NCBI GenBank assembly: GCA_009691785.1 | Contig: SIAM01000026.1 | Location: 1-32,142 of the forward strand | Source of the DNA: Phycisphaerales bacterium | GTDB taxonomy: Bacteria > Planctomycetota > Phycisphaerae > Phycisphaerales > SM1A02 | Length of the DNA: 32,142 bases | Direction: 5' to 3' | Part shown: one piece after another, positions 14,600 to 24,739 of the stretch | Position numbering within the stretch: position 1 is the first letter of the stretch | Layout: every line of letters starts with the position of its first letter | Notes under the pieces: generated by a model | The model's database searches: none | Seen by the model: only the letters and a program-made list of their open reading frames with translations | What the model was told of the DNA's origin: nothing | Made by a program: the position numbers and the translations under genes

Positions 14600-15793
14600 A
14601 TGATTCGTCGGCTTCAGTTGAGTGGTTTCTTGGCGGTGATTAGCGCCTGCGCGTGCCTATTCACGACAACTGAACTCGCCCACGCCCAAACGGACTACAC
14701 ACTGGATGATTTTGATCGCTGGACTCCGTCCAAGGTGCCGTCGCCTGTTGATGAACAATTGCAACAGGCGCGCGTGGCTCTTGCCAATGGAGATGCGGCC
14801 CGCGCGTTGAACCTGTCTGAAAATTTTCTAGAAAACAATCCACTTGGCCAAGGCCGAGCCGACGCATTTTTAATTCAAGGTGACGCCCAGTTGGCGTTGG
14901 GCAATGAATACAAAGCGCTCTTCGCCTATGAAGAAGTGGCGCGCAGATACACCTCCACCACTTCATTTATTCCGGCGTTGGAACGCGAATATGAAATTGC
15001 CAATGCCTATGCGCATGGCTTGCGAAAAAGATTCATGGGAACATTCCGCTGGATCGACGCAGGCGATGATGCCCAGGAAATTTTTATACGCATTCAAGAG
15101 CGACTGCCCGGCAGCGAGCTTGCGGAAAAAGCGGGCATGGAATTGTCCGACTATTACTTCCGCATTCGCGACATGCCATTGGCGGCGGATTCCTACGACC
15201 TATTTGTGCAAAATTATCCGCGTTCAAAGCGCGTCAATAAAGCCAAATTACGCTTGATTTACAGCTATTACGCGCAGTTTAAAGGTCCACAATATGACGC
15301 CAGCGGCTTGCGCGAGGCCACATCCCGACTCAAACTATTGCAATCAGACGATCCCGCTCTCGCGCAGCAAATTGGCGCCGAAGCCCTTCTTGTGCGCGTG
15401 TATGAAAGCGAGGCCGCCAAACTTCTCAACGACGCGCTTTGGTATCAAGGCATGGGCGATTTAATTTCCGCGGAACTCACGCTTCGCTCTTTGATCAACC
15501 GATTTCCAAAATCGATCGCCACCATTCAAGCCTTAAAGATTGCCCCAGAAATTGTGGCCAACTTGCCGGTGAATGTGGCCAAGGGATGTCCCAATTACGC
15601 GGAACTTCAGAGCGCATTGATTGGAACTCCAAAGATGGTGGAGCCAACAGGTGTAGTGCCTATTGCGGAGGCGCCCCTTCCAGCAACTTCCGAAACATTG
15701 CCAGAGCAACCCGTCGGTGGCGCCACGCTTGCGCCAGAAGATTTAATCAAATCGCCTCCAGCGCCAACTCCTAATCCAACTCAGCCAAAATGA
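14600..15793 (+). CDS. BamD-like outer-membrane assembly TPR protein
   Basis: The 397-residue protein starts with a signal peptide (MIRRLQLSGFLAVISACACLF, cleavage likely after AHA near residue 31). Residues about 50-230 hold TPR-like repeats as in BamD/YfiO, for example ALFAYEEVARRYTSTTSFIPAL and AADSYDLFVQNYPRSKRVNKA. BamD helps the BAM complex insert beta-barrel proteins. Unlike typical BamD there is no clear lipobox cysteine at the cleavage site, so it may be soluble. The protein is longer than the usual 240-280 residues, ending in a proline-rich tail (SPPAPTPNPTQPK). I chose the ATG at 14600 because it begins the signal peptide; the frame is open from 14510. The stop overlaps the lptE start (ATGA). 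Confidence 0.75.
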   Translation: MIRRLQLSGFLAVISACACLFTTTELAHAQTDYTLDDFDRWTPSKVPSPVDEQLQQARVALANGDAARALNLSENFLENNPLGQGRADAFLIQGDAQLALGNEYKALFAYEEVARRYTSTTSFIPALEREYEIANAYAHGLRKRFMGTFRWIDAGDDAQEIFIRIQERLPGSELAEKAGMELSDYYFRIRDMPLAADSYDLFVQNYPRSKRVNKAKLRLIYSYYAQFKGPQYDASGLREATSRLKLLQSDDPALAQQIGAEALLVRVYESEAAKLLNDALWYQGMGDLISAELTLRSLINRFPKSIATIQALKIAPEIVANLPVNVAKGCPNYAELQSALIGTPKMVEPTGVVPIAEAPLPATSETLPEQPVGGATLAPEDLIKSPPAPTPNPTQPK

Positions 15794-16338
15794 AATTGAA
15801 ATGCAAACCCAATTCCATTGACAAAGTCATGGCAGTGATTGTGCTTGCAAGCGCCACAATTCTGATGACCAACACTCTAGGTTGCGCCTCCAAAGGCATG
15901 AAGGGCGGCAGCGTTCTGCCTACCAAATATCACAGTATTTCCGTGCCAATTTTTGACAATGCCACGCCTGACCGCGACATGGGATTTCAATTGACGGAGG
16001 CTTTGCAAAAACGCCTGCAACAAACCACGCCGTACACCGTCACGCATGACGGCAAAGCCGACACCATTCTTCGCGGCAAGGTGGTCAGCGTGAAACTTTC
16101 ACAAATGAGTCAAAGCGTGGCTACTGGTTTGTCCGAGGAAGTCGCCTACACTGTGACTCTGGACTGGGATTGGGTTGATGTGCGAACTGGAAAGTCCATC
16201 ACGTCTCGTAAAGGGTTTTCTTCCAGTGGCGTGGTGGTGACAAGTCGCTCGCAAGCGGAACCACTAGACTTGGCGCGATTTGAAGTGACACAACGGCTTG
16301 CCGATGACATTGTGGCAAACCTTCAAGCAGAGTGGTGA
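15790..16338 (+). CDS. lptE: LptE-like LPS assembly lipoprotein
   Basis: The 182-residue protein has a lipoprotein signal with lipobox TLGC (Cys32). The core YHSISVPIFDNATPDRDMGFQLTEALQKRLQQ, followed by ADTILRGKVVSVKLSQMSQS, matches the LptE family, which plugs the LptD barrel in the outer membrane. The pattern indicates an outer membrane with LPS. Its ATG overlaps the stop of the BamD-like gene, so outer-membrane protein and LPS assembly genes are coupled. Homology is moderate by eye, but the order of motifs is typical. Confidence 0.82.
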   Translation: MKLKCKPNSIDKVMAVIVLASATILMTNTLGCASKGMKGGSVLPTKYHSISVPIFDNATPDRDMGFQLTEALQKRLQQTTPYTVTHDGKADTILRGKVVSVKLSQMSQSVATGLSEEVAYTVTLDWDWVDVRTGKSITSRKGFSSSGVVVTSRSQAEPLDLARFEVTQRLADDIVANLQAEW

Positions 16339-16370
16339 TTTTGCAGAATTCAGACGCAAGAATTGAATAC

Positions 16371-16375
16371 AGGAA
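16371..16375 (+). promoter_or_regulatory. ribosome binding site that fixes the ftsH start
   Basis: AGGAA ends six bases before the ATG at 16382. It favours this start over the in-frame TTG at 16376. Confidence 0.65.
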
Positions 16376-16381
16376 TTGAAC

Positions 16382-18439
16382 ATGAGCAACAACTTCATTG
16401 ATATAAACGCGATGGCCTTCGCCTCTAAAAAGAAAATGGACAAACCTGTGAAGCGGATTGATCCGCCCACTCCAAATTCTTCCGGCCAATCAGGCAAGCC
16501 GCATCGCCAAAGCGTGACATGGTTCACTCTGGGGTTGCTTGCCATTCTGATTTGGATTGTCATTAACGGTAGTTCAACACGCGGCAAACCAATTGAAACC
16601 TGGCAGCAATTTATGTTGCTTGCCAAAGAAGGCAAGTTGGTGAGCGAGTCCGTGGTGATTCAGAGCGAACGCATCAGCGCGGAGGTGAAGCCAAATACCA
16701 AGGGATTTACCGAGCAATTTGGCGATAAACCAGCGCCAGTGCATGTTGCGATTATTCCAGCCAATTACGAAAAATACACCAAGGATTTAGAGACTGCTGG
16801 CATTCCATGGCGCGCCGATGTGGCCACAAGCACTTTCGCGCAAATTGCCATGACCATCTTGCCCACGCTGATCATTCTTGGAATTCTGTGGTTCCTGCTT
16901 TCGCGCAGCATGCGCAACGCGGGCGGTGGCGCGGGCGGAATGCTTGGCAACTTTGGTCGCAGCAAGCACCGCGTCAGTAATAAGGACTTGGCGCACACCA
17001 CATTCGCCGATGTCGCTGGCATTGATGAAGCCAAGGAAGAAGTTTCCGAATTGGTTGAGTTCTTGAAGGATCCGAAAAGATTTCAACGCCTTGGCGGACG
17101 CATTCCGCGTGGTGTGCTACTTGAAGGTCCACCCGGTTGCGGAAAAACATTGCTGGCCAAGGCCATTGCCGGCGAGGCGGAAGTTCCGTTCTTCTCTATT
17201 TCTGGAAGCGACTTTGTTGAAATGTTCGTGGGCGTTGGCGCCAGCCGCGTGCGCGATTTGTTCAAGCAAGCCAAGGACAATTCTCCGTGCATTATTTTTC
17301 TTGACGAAGTGGACGCCGTTGGCCGCCGCCGTGGTGGTGGCTTCACAACGGGTGGGCACGACGAGCGCGAGCAAACTCTCAACGCCATTTTGGTTGAAAT
17401 GGACGGATTTGACGCCAATGACCAGGTGATTGTCATCGCGGCAACAAACCGCGCCGATGTGCTTGATCCAGCATTGACACGACCCGGCCGCTTTGACCGC
17501 ACCGTGGCCGTGCAATTTCCAGATGTGGCGGGACGACGGCAAATTCTTTCCGTGCACGCCAAGAAAGTGAAGATGGGTCCGGATGTGAACCTGGAGCGCA
17601 TGGCGCGCAGCACGCCCATGTTCAGCGGCGCTGATCTTGCGGCCATCATCAATGAGGCCGCCATTCTTGCCACCATGCTTGACAAGGACTTTATTGAAAT
17701 GACGGACATGGAAGAGGCGCGCGACAAGATTCGATATGGCCGCGCCAAGAAAAGTCGCCGCATAGAGCAACAGGAACGAATTGCAACGGCCTATCACGAG
17801 GCTGGCCACGCCATTTTGCAAGTTCTTTTGGCAGACGCGGATCCACTGCACAAGGTGACGATTATTCCGCGCGGGAATATGTTGGGAGTGACATTTAGTT
17901 TGCCAGAGAAGGACCGATATGGTTTCTCGCGCAAATATTTATTGGCGACCATGCGTGTGTTGTGCGGCGGCCGCATTGCCGAGTCGCGCCAAAATGGCGA
18001 CATTTCCAGCGGCGCGTCCATGGACATTAAAATGGCAACCGCCTACGCGCGCGCCATGGTTCTGGAATGGGGCATGAGCGAAAAGCTTGGATTTGTGCGG
18101 TATGCGGGCTCGGATTCGCGCGAGTCATATGTTCCAGAACGCGATTATTCAGATGACACGGCGCGCATTATCGACGAGGAAATTCGGCGCATGATTGACG
18201 ACGCTTTCAGGGACGCGGAGCGCATGGTGAATGAATCGTGGGATAAAATTTCCATTCTGGCCGAGGCGCTTCTGAAATATGAAACACTTCATGTGGAGGA
18301 TGTGCAGCGCATTATTCGTGGCGAAGCGATCAACCCACCGCCCGCGGTTGAAATTCTTTCCACGGGAACGACTGCGCCAACCCCCATCAAGATTGATCCG
18401 CCCGAGCCTGAAATTGGCATCATGCCAAGTCCGGCATAA
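16382..18439 (+). CDS. ftsH: ATP-dependent zinc metalloprotease FtsH
   Basis: The 685-residue protein is a membrane-bound AAA protease that degrades misfolded membrane proteins and regulators. Two membrane segments lie near residues 47-63 and 154-175. The AAA domain has Walker A GPPGCGKT (249-256), Walker [15 protein letters not shown] and the second region of homology with [20 protein letters not shown]. The peptidase domain has HEAGH at 472-476, and a third zinc-ligand region in [19 protein letters not shown]. An extra cytoplasmic N-terminus of about 45 residues precedes the first helix. It lies 43 bases after lptE in the same direction. Confidence 0.97.
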   Translation: MSNNFIDINAMAFASKKKMDKPVKRIDPPTPNSSGQSGKPHRQSVTWFTLGLLAILIWIVINGSSTRGKPIETWQQFMLLAKEGKLVSESVVIQSERISAEVKPNTKGFTEQFGDKPAPVHVAIIPANYEKYTKDLETAGIPWRADVATSTFAQIAMTILPTLIILGILWFLLSRSMRNAGGGAGGMLGNFGRSKHRVSNKDLAHTTFADVAGIDEAKEEVSELVEFLKDPKRFQRLGGRIPRGVLLEGPPGCGKTLLAKAIAGEAEVPFFSISGSDFVEMFVGVGASRVRDLFKQAKDNSPCIIFLDEVDAVGRRRGGGFTTGGHDEREQTLNAILVEMDGFDANDQVIVIAATNRADVLDPALTRPGRFDRTVAVQFPDVAGRRQILSVHAKKVKMGPDVNLERMARSTPMFSGADLAAIINEAAILATMLDKDFIEMTDMEEARDKIRYGRAKKSRRIEQQERIATAYHEAGHAILQVLLADADPLHKVTIIPRGNMLGVTFSLPEKDRYGFSRKYLLATMRVLCGGRIAESRQNGDISSGASMDIKMATAYARAMVLEWGMSEKLGFVRYAGSDSRESYVPERDYSDDTARIIDEEIRRMIDDAFRDAERMVNESWDKISILAEALLKYETLHVEDVQRIIRGEAINPPPAVEILSTGTTAPTPIKIDPPEPEIGIMPSPA

Positions 18440-18556
18440 GTGAAGAAATTGCGTGCGCATGAACTGATGCCGAATTGCGCCCAATGAATAGCGCCAACCG
18501 TAACCCCTGTCATGTTGATTTTTTGTGCCTTCAACTTCTGGCGTTTGGTTGTTTGA

Positions 18557-19885
18557 TCACACCAAAAGCGTGGCCGGATTTTCAAGCAGCCTCTTGAGCG
18601 TGTTCAACCATCGCGCCGCCATGGCGCCATCAATCACGCGGTGATCCAGCGACAATGTGACCGTCATTTCGTAACCAATGGTGAGTTGATCATCGCGCAC
18701 AACGGGCTGCTTCAGCGCCGCGCCGCAGGCAAGAATGGCGGAGTTGGGTGGATTGATGATGGCCGTGAAATGCTCCACGCCAAACATGCCCAAGTTTGAA
18801 ACTGTGAAGGTGCTATCGGAAATGTCCTCCATGGACAAGCCGCGGGTGCGGGCCTTCTCAGACAAGGCTTTGGTTTCGCTGGAAATGACGCGCAAACTCT
18901 TGCGGTCCACGTCGCGGATGACGGCCACCAACAGGCCGCCGCCCTTCTCCTCATCAAGCGCCACGGCCACGCCGACATTCACTTGTTGATGCATGAGAAT
19001 TTTTTCGCCGGCCCAACTTGCGTTGACATACGGATGCTTGGCCATGGACAACGCGCAACCACGCACAATGAAATCATTCACGGAAAGTTTAATTCCCATG
19101 CCAGCGAGTTCGCTGTTCAGTTGCTCGCGCAGCGCCATCAAGCGGTCCAACTCAAACTTCATTGACACTTGGTAGTGCGGAATGGTGGTCTTGCTTTCAA
19201 CCAATCGCTTGGCAATGATTTGCCGCATTGAACTCACAGCCACTTCGGTACTTTGCAACCCAGCCACAACAAGGCCGCCCGCGCGATGCGTTGGCGTCAC
19301 TGGAACAGCAAGCGAACTGGAAACCGTGACATGCGCTGGCGTTGAACTCTGGGGCGCGCTGGAAGACATTGAACTTGCGCGCGCCGACTCCGTGGTTTGC
19401 GAGGCGGGAGTGGCGCCGCGATTTTCCAAAGCGTTCATCACATCGCGCTTGATAATGCGCCCGCCAGGACCGGACCCCTGAAGCGATGCAAGATCAACGC
19501 GCTCTTGCTCCGCTATTCGCCGCGCCACAGGACTTACGCGGACGCGCGCGCCGTTGGATTGAAGAATTTCCCCGGCTTGCGCGTCGATTGGCTCAACATT
19601 CTGCGCGCCCGAATGTGTCTCGGTTTGCGCGCCATCAAGGCTTTCACCATCCTCTAAAATAAGCGCGATCTGCGTGCCAACTTTCACTTGCTGACCAGCT
19701 GGCACAAGCAACTTCAAAATTTTTCCGTCGTCAAAGACCGGCATTTCCATTGTGGCCTTGTCGGTTTCAATGTCTGCCACAACCATTCCGCTTTTTACGG
19801 CGTCGCCCTCTTTCACATTCCAACGAACAATGGTTCCAGATTCCATGGTGTCCGAGAGGCGCGGCATTGTGACGGAGATTGGCAT
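18557..19885 (-). CDS. pdhC: pyruvate dehydrogenase complex E2, dihydrolipoyl acetyltransferase
   Basis: The 442-residue protein transfers the acetyl group from E1 to CoA. An N-terminal lipoyl domain (1-80) has the attachment lysine Lys43 in DIETDKATMEM. A linker rich in Ala, Ser and Thr surrounds the E1/E3-binding domain (about 125-162, SPVARRIAEQERVDLASLQGSG). The catalytic acyltransferase domain ends with LDHRVIDGAMAARWL, active-site His415. I chose the ATG at 19885; the longer open frame runs back over E1 beta. It is the last gene of the operon, 13 bases after E1 beta. The complex also needs an E3 subunit, not encoded in this window. Pyruvate as substrate is inferred from the subunit set. 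Confidence 0.92.
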   Translation of the reverse strand: MPISVTMPRLSDTMESGTIVRWNVKEGDAVKSGMVVADIETDKATMEMPVFDDGKILKLLVPAGQQVKVGTQIALILEDGESLDGAQTETHSGAQNVEPIDAQAGEILQSNGARVRVSPVARRIAEQERVDLASLQGSGPGGRIIKRDVMNALENRGATPASQTTESARASSMSSSAPQSSTPAHVTVSSSLAVPVTPTHRAGGLVVAGLQSTEVAVSSMRQIIAKRLVESKTTIPHYQVSMKFELDRLMALREQLNSELAGMGIKLSVNDFIVRGCALSMAKHPYVNASWAGEKILMHQQVNVGVAVALDEEKGGGLLVAVIRDVDRKSLRVISSETKALSEKARTRGLSMEDISDSTFTVSNLGMFGVEHFTAIINPPNSAILACGAALKQPVVRDDQLTIGYEMTVTLSLDHRVIDGAMAARWLNTLKRLLENPATLLV

Positions 19886-19898
19886 TGTTGGTGTCTGA

Positions 19899-20891
19899 TT
19901 AGGAATTGTAAGTGGCGCTTCGAACAGCCTCGCAAATCTTGCGCGTGTTGGGCAAATATTCCTGCTCCAAATTGTAAGCGTACGGGGCGGGAACATCCTC
20001 GGCGTGCACACGGTGGACGTGGTTGTCCAAGTCGTCAAAGCAGCGCTGATGAATTTGCGCCGCGACTTCCGAACCTGGACTTCCAAAGCTCCACGACTGA
20101 TCGACAATGACAAGATTGGAAGTCTTGCGCACCGATCGCTCGATGCAACCAATATCCAGCGGCCGAATGGTGCGCAGGTCAATGACCTCACACGAAATTC
20201 CCTCTTTGGCCAGTTCTTGCGCGGCTTCCATGCAGAAATGCACGGGTCGACCCCATGAGGCCAGCGTGCAATCCGCGCCTTCGCGGCGAATCAACGCCTG
20301 ACCAAATTTCACCAGCACATCCTCGCCAACAGGAACGTCGCCCTTCATGCCAAGCATGCGCTCGCTCTCCAAGAAGAACACCGGATCGTCGTCGCGAATG
20401 GCGGTCTTCATGAGACCCTTGGCGTCGGCTGGCGTTGATGGAATGACAATTTTTATTCCAGGCACATTGGAGAACAACCCTTCAACACTCCAACTGTGGG
20501 TGCTACCAAGTTGACCGCCCGCGCCGTCGTTGCCGCGAAAAACAATGGGGCAACCAAATTGTCCGCCGCTCATGAACAACATTTTTGGCGCGTTGTTCAG
20601 AATTGGATCGGCGGCCACCAAACTAAATGACCAACTCATGAATTCAACCACGGGTCGCAAGCCCAACATGGCGGCGCCAATGGCCATGCCTGCGAAACCA
20701 CTTTCAGAAATGGGCGTGTCAATGACTCGACGCGGGCCAAACTCGTCCAGCATTCCGCGGCTCACTTTGTAGGCGCCGTTGTACTCGGCCACTTCCTCGC
20801 CGATCAACATGACGCGCTTGTCGCGGCGCATTTCCTCGCTCATGGCGTCGCGGATTGCGTCTCTAAATTCAAGTTCTTGCGTGGCGCTCAT
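19899..20891 (-). CDS. pdhB: pyruvate dehydrogenase E1 component, beta subunit
   Basis: The 330-residue protein pairs with the alpha subunit to form the thiamine-diphosphate-dependent E1. Typical motifs are EFRDAIRDAMSEEMRRD, IGEEVAEYNGAYKVSRGM, DTPISESGFAGMAIGAAMLGLRPVVEFM and FRGNDGAGGQLGSTHS. The C-terminal domain has IDLRTIRPLD and then VDQSWSFGSPGSEVAAQI. The ATG at 20891 overlaps the alpha-subunit stop (ATGA). Alpha/beta E1 pairs are also used by branched-chain complexes; the VSRGM and GNDGAGGQ(L) motifs favour the pyruvate type. Confidence 0.92.
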   Translation of the reverse strand: MSATQELEFRDAIRDAMSEEMRRDKRVMLIGEEVAEYNGAYKVSRGMLDEFGPRRVIDTPISESGFAGMAIGAAMLGLRPVVEFMSWSFSLVAADPILNNAPKMLFMSGGQFGCPIVFRGNDGAGGQLGSTHSWSVEGLFSNVPGIKIVIPSTPADAKGLMKTAIRDDDPVFFLESERMLGMKGDVPVGEDVLVKFGQALIRREGADCTLASWGRPVHFCMEAAQELAKEGISCEVIDLRTIRPLDIGCIERSVRKTSNLVIVDQSWSFGSPGSEVAAQIHQRCFDDLDNHVHRVHAEDVPAPYAYNLEQEYLPNTRKICEAVRSATYNS

Positions 20892-22081
20892 ATCAAACCA
20901 TCTCCCTCGCGCGTGGCGCGAAATGTTGGCGGATTCAGGGCGCCACCGTACATGCGCGGCTCGCTGGTTCCGCTGTATTTGCCCCATGGTTCGCGGTAGA
21001 CATCGTGATACAAATCTGACAGCGGCGGCACCGGACTGTTGTCGGCAAATTCCACCGCTTCGCGCACTTCGAGCTTCACTTCTTTTTGCAGCGACTTGAT
21101 TTGATCCTGCGTGATGGTGCCTTGATCAAGAATAAATTTCTCGAATGTTCCAATGGGGTCGCCTTGCTCCCAGATGGCCTCCTCATCGCGCGAGCGGTAC
21201 TTGCGCGGATCACTCATGGAGTGGCCCTTGTAGCGGTAGCAACGCATGTCGACAAACGCGGGACGACTTTCACGGCGGCATTTCTCTACCACATCCTTCA
21301 TGCCGTGGTAGACCTCCAGTAAATTCATTCCGTCAATCACCGTGGCGTCAATTCCATAGCCAAGCGCCTTGGATGAAAGATCGTGGCTTTGCGTTGTGCC
21401 GCGGTGAATGCTGGTGCCCATGGAGTAGCCGTTGTTCTCCACCACAAAGATCACGGGCAAATTCATCAAGCCCGCCAAATTTAAAGCCTCGTGGAACGCG
21501 CCTTGATTCAGCGCGCCGTCGCCCAAGAAACACAGCGTGACGCGTGATGATTTTCCATTGTTGATGACCTCGTCCTCATACTTTGTGGCGAAGGCCAGCC
21601 CTGCGCCAAGCGGCGTCTGCGCGCCAACTATTCCGTGACCGCCAAAAAGATTGTGCTCGCGGTCGAACATGTGCATTGAACCGCCCTTGCCTTTGGCGCA
21701 GCCATCAACGCGGCCAAACATTTCCGCCATGCACGCGCGCGCCTTCATGCCGCGCGCCAAGGCGTGGCCGTGATTCCGGTACGCGGTCACCAACGGGTCC
21801 TGCGGTTTCAGCGCAGCCACGCAACCAACGGCCACCGCTTCTTGACCGATGTACACGTGGCAGAAGCCGCCGATTTTTTTATCTTGATACGCCTGCATGC
21901 AGCGAATTTCAAATTCGCGAATGAGAATCAAATCGCGGTACCAGGCGCGCAACAAATCCGCGCTTGGAACGGGTCGATTGGCGGCGCGGCGCGTAATTGG
22001 AAGTCCGCCGTGGACATCATGCGCAGAATTTCCGTCAGTGGTTGGTGTTGGCATACATGAATTTCCGCGGGGTGAATCCAT
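20888..22081 (-). CDS. pdhA: pyruvate dehydrogenase E1 component, alpha subunit
   Basis: The 397-residue protein carries the thiamine-diphosphate motif GDGALNQGAFHEALNLAGL, then NLPVIFVVENN. The region YRYKGHSMSDPRKYR corresponds to the conserved loop that is phosphorylated in eukaryotic enzymes. It is the first gene of the pdhA-pdhB-pdhC set. The start may be the ATG at 22081 or one at 22054; neither has a strong ribosome binding site. A promoter candidate lies at 22105-22133. Confidence 0.93.
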   Translation of the reverse strand: MDSPRGNSCMPTPTTDGNSAHDVHGGLPITRRAANRPVPSADLLRAWYRDLILIREFEIRCMQAYQDKKIGGFCHVYIGQEAVAVGCVAALKPQDPLVTAYRNHGHALARGMKARACMAEMFGRVDGCAKGKGGSMHMFDREHNLFGGHGIVGAQTPLGAGLAFATKYEDEVINNGKSSRVTLCFLGDGALNQGAFHEALNLAGLMNLPVIFVVENNGYSMGTSIHRGTTQSHDLSSKALGYGIDATVIDGMNLLEVYHGMKDVVEKCRRESRPAFVDMRCYRYKGHSMSDPRKYRSRDEEAIWEQGDPIGTFEKFILDQGTITQDQIKSLQKEVKLEVREAVEFADNSPVPPLSDLYHDVYREPWGKYSGTSEPRMYGGALNPPTFRATREGDGLI

Positions 22082-22104
22082 TCAGGAACCGCGGACAGTC
22101 CTTC

Positions 22105-22133
22105 GTTATAGGGTAGATGTCGCTTTCAAGCAA
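22105..22133 (-). promoter_or_regulatory. candidate sigma-70-type promoter of the pdh operon
   Basis: On the minus strand, TTGCTT (22133-22128) and TATAAC (22110-22105) are 17 bases apart. The -10 matches the consensus at five of six positions. The start point would be near 22098, shortly before pdhA. Confidence 0.5.
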
Positions 22134-22250
22134 GATGCATACCAAGAACTTTTATTCAGGCGCAAGCCATTGAACAAACAGTCTTAGCGGCGTAAGTTGG
22201 GCATATTGCTTGCAGCTATGGCGAAATGGAACCGAACACTTGCTGGGGTC

Positions 22251-24644
22251 TTAAGGGTTGGCGGTTTCGGTAGTGGCTTTGGGTGCCCCCGCCACTTCGG
22301 TTCCACCCGCGTCTTTGACAACGCGCGCGCGCATGGCCAACAACGCCATCTCTAGTTGCGGGTCAAGTCCCTTGGCGAATAAATCGTTAGGGTCTGGTCG
22401 TGGCTTCGCCTTTGGATCATCGGCGGCAGCAACAGTGTCCGACTTCAGTCGCAACTCGGTGGATTTATCAATTTGATCCGGCGTCATCTTGGCGCGCAAA
22501 TCTGGGTTCACACCCCAATCATTGGAGCCTGGCTTCTTGTGGACAAGACGACCTTTGGTGCCTTCGGGCTGTGAAACTTCCGGCGGCAACACATAATGTT
22601 GCGTTGTAATTTTCACCGCGGCCTGCTTGCCACGATCCGCCAGTGGATTCACTTCTTGCACGCTGCCTTTGCCGAAACTTCGCTCACCAACAATCACGGC
22701 CTTGTCATAGGCCTGCAAGCACCCGCTTAAAATTTCGCTGGCGCTGGCGGAAGATTGATTCACCAAGACGGCAACAGGCAAATCTTTCAACTCGGCTCGG
22801 TTGGCTTCGGCGCTTTTACTGGATGTGGTAATTCCAAAGCGATTCTCAGTGGAAACAAGCACCCCGACCTCCACCCAGAGATTGCAGAAATCAACGGCCG
22901 ACGAAAGAAGCCCGCCGGGATTTCCGCGCAAATCCAGAATGAGTCCATTCAGTTTGCGCTGCGTGCGCATTTCTTTCAAAGCCGTTATGAAATCCGTAAA
23001 ACTGTCCTCATTGAAACTGGTCAAGCGCACATAGCCAATTCCCAAAGTGGGATCCATATACCACTCCCAGGTTGGATTTCCACTTTCGTTCAAACTCTTT
23101 TTGTTCCATCCATTCACGGAGCGAATCTTGATGTTCTCGCGCTTCATTGAAACATCAAATGGCTCAACAACATTTGGCCTGCGAATTGTCAGCGTGACAA
23201 TCTCGCCTTCGGGGCCGGTGATCAGGTCGACCGCTTTGGTCAGAGCCCAACCAGTTGTGCTTTGACCATCCACCGCAATAATTCGATCATTTGGTTTCAG
23301 CCCGACGCGCGACGCGGGCGAACCTTCCAATGGATTGATGATTTGAATGTCGCGCTTCTCGTCGTGGCGAATCATAATTCCAACGCCGACAAAATTGCCA
23401 TCCACTTGTTGACGAAAGCGACGAGTGGCTTCGGGCCAAATCAGGGCTGAATAATTATCCTCGAATCGACGTGAAAGTACCCCCATTGCGCCCTCGCCAA
23501 ACTCATGCAGGACAACCTCCTCGGGAAAAGCAACCGTTACATCATTGGCCGCTAACAATTGGGAAATCACTTCGCGAAATAGCACGCTTGTGGAGGTCTC
23601 GCGCGTGGCCGCCGTGACACTTGCCGCCGCCTTATCAATGGCGGTGATCCACGCGGCGAGTTTGGTTTGGTCGCTCAACGCTGGAAAACTCTCTTGACAT
23701 TCAGTCGTGGTCGCCAGCAATCGAAGCGCCTCAATGCCGCCCTCGAGCAAAGGTTTCCATCCACCATTTTCAATGTGCTCCGTGGCGGCCTTGCGCAGAC
23801 CCTCTTTCAACATGCCTACAGAAATACCTTGGAACTGATCCTTCCAACCATCAATTAAAGCGGCGTTATATTCAGGAAATACAGCCGTCGCCTTGGTGGA
23901 CAATTCCCCTTCAGGATCATTGGGATCAACCGCGTCCTCGTCAACCACGGCGTCTTTCATTTCCGCCTTAGGTTCAAGCGCTTCCATTGCCTTGAATCGA
24001 TCATTTTGTTTTTTGCGCAAGTCATACAAATGTTTCGGCGCATACTCCGCCAACAATTGCACGCGATCGCCGCAATCATCAAGTTGATCTGTCAGCTTCT
24101 TCAGTTGCGTCGCGTCGCCACCATCCTCGTAAAGCGCCCTTAAACGAAACAACATTTCTTGCGCAAGAAGCCAATCGGAGTCCTTCAACGCCTCCAGATA
24201 TGTGGCTTGTCCTTTGGATTGCAGCTCCATGACGGTGTTGCTCTTCAGTTCCAATTTCCACGCTTCGTTGTCCAGCAGAAACTTTAAATTAGCGGCGGCA
24301 ATCATGGCTTTGGTCAAATTATTCTTGGCCAATTCATCAACAAGTTCCTTGCGCCGGGTGATGACGGATTCTGCACGCGTTTTTTCTTGCTCCACTTGAT
24401 GCGCGGCATACAAATCAATCGCGTCATGCAACACCTTCAGTGATGCCGTGTCTCCACTTGGTGAATTCGCAATAGCTGCATCAAACGCCGCAGTGTCGCC
24501 GCGGCGCGCGGCGTCCCAAGTGGCATCACTCCATGCCGCAACATTGCTGTTGGGCGTTGCGGCCTGAAACGCAAATGCCACCTTGACAAGCGAAAGCACC
24601 GCGACAAGCGTGCCACCAACAATCATGCGAAATTGCGACTTCAT
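22251..24644 (-). CDS. S41 family carboxyl-terminal processing protease with PDZ domain
   Basis: The 797-residue protein begins with a signal peptide (MKSQFRMIVGGTLVAVLSLVKVAFAF, cleavage near residue 26), so it acts outside the cytoplasm. Residues about 40-370 are helical and charged, with no motif I can name. A PDZ domain (about 418-490) holds GVGIMIRHDEKRDIQIINPLEGSPASRVGLKPNDRIIAVDG. The S41 domain (about 525-720) has Ser634 in NQSSASASEI and Lys659 in SFGKGS, 25 residues apart as in E. coli Prc. The long N-terminal region is larger than in CtpA-type enzymes. AAGGA lies 11 bases before the ATG. Its substrates cannot be read from context. Confidence 0.93.
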   Translation of the reverse strand: MKSQFRMIVGGTLVAVLSLVKVAFAFQAATPNSNVAAWSDATWDAARRGDTAAFDAAIANSPSGDTASLKVLHDAIDLYAAHQVEQEKTRAESVITRRKELVDELAKNNLTKAMIAAANLKFLLDNEAWKLELKSNTVMELQSKGQATYLEALKDSDWLLAQEMLFRLRALYEDGGDATQLKKLTDQLDDCGDRVQLLAEYAPKHLYDLRKKQNDRFKAMEALEPKAEMKDAVVDEDAVDPNDPEGELSTKATAVFPEYNAALIDGWKDQFQGISVGMLKEGLRKAATEHIENGGWKPLLEGGIEALRLLATTTECQESFPALSDQTKLAAWITAIDKAAASVTAATRETSTSVLFREVISQLLAANDVTVAFPEEVVLHEFGEGAMGVLSRRFEDNYSALIWPEATRRFRQQVDGNFVGVGIMIRHDEKRDIQIINPLEGSPASRVGLKPNDRIIAVDGQSTTGWALTKAVDLITGPEGEIVTLTIRRPNVVEPFDVSMKRENIKIRSVNGWNKKSLNESGNPTWEWYMDPTLGIGYVRLTSFNEDSFTDFITALKEMRTQRKLNGLILDLRGNPGGLLSSAVDFCNLWVEVGVLVSTENRFGITTSSKSAEANRAELKDLPVAVLVNQSSASASEILSGCLQAYDKAVIVGERSFGKGSVQEVNPLADRGKQAAVKITTQHYVLPPEVSQPEGTKGRLVHKKPGSNDWGVNPDLRAKMTPDQIDKSTELRLKSDTVAAADDPKAKPRPDPNDLFAKGLDPQLEMALLAMRARVVKDAGGTEVAGAPKATTETANP

Positions 24645-24739
24645 ATTGCGTACATTCCTTGCTTAAACAAATGGGGTGAGGGAAAATTTCTTATTCATAT
24701 AATGCGCTCAAGTTCGACCAATCATAATAAAGAAACCCA

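Noticed and set aside
18440-18556. A bidirectional terminator between ftsH and the E2 gene
   Set aside because: The genes converge here, but I found no strong hairpin with a T-run by eye.
19886-20191. A longer E2 protein starting at 20191
   Set aside because: The extra part overlaps the E1 beta gene and has no lipoyl-domain homology; the family start MPISVTMPRLSDTMES is at 19885.
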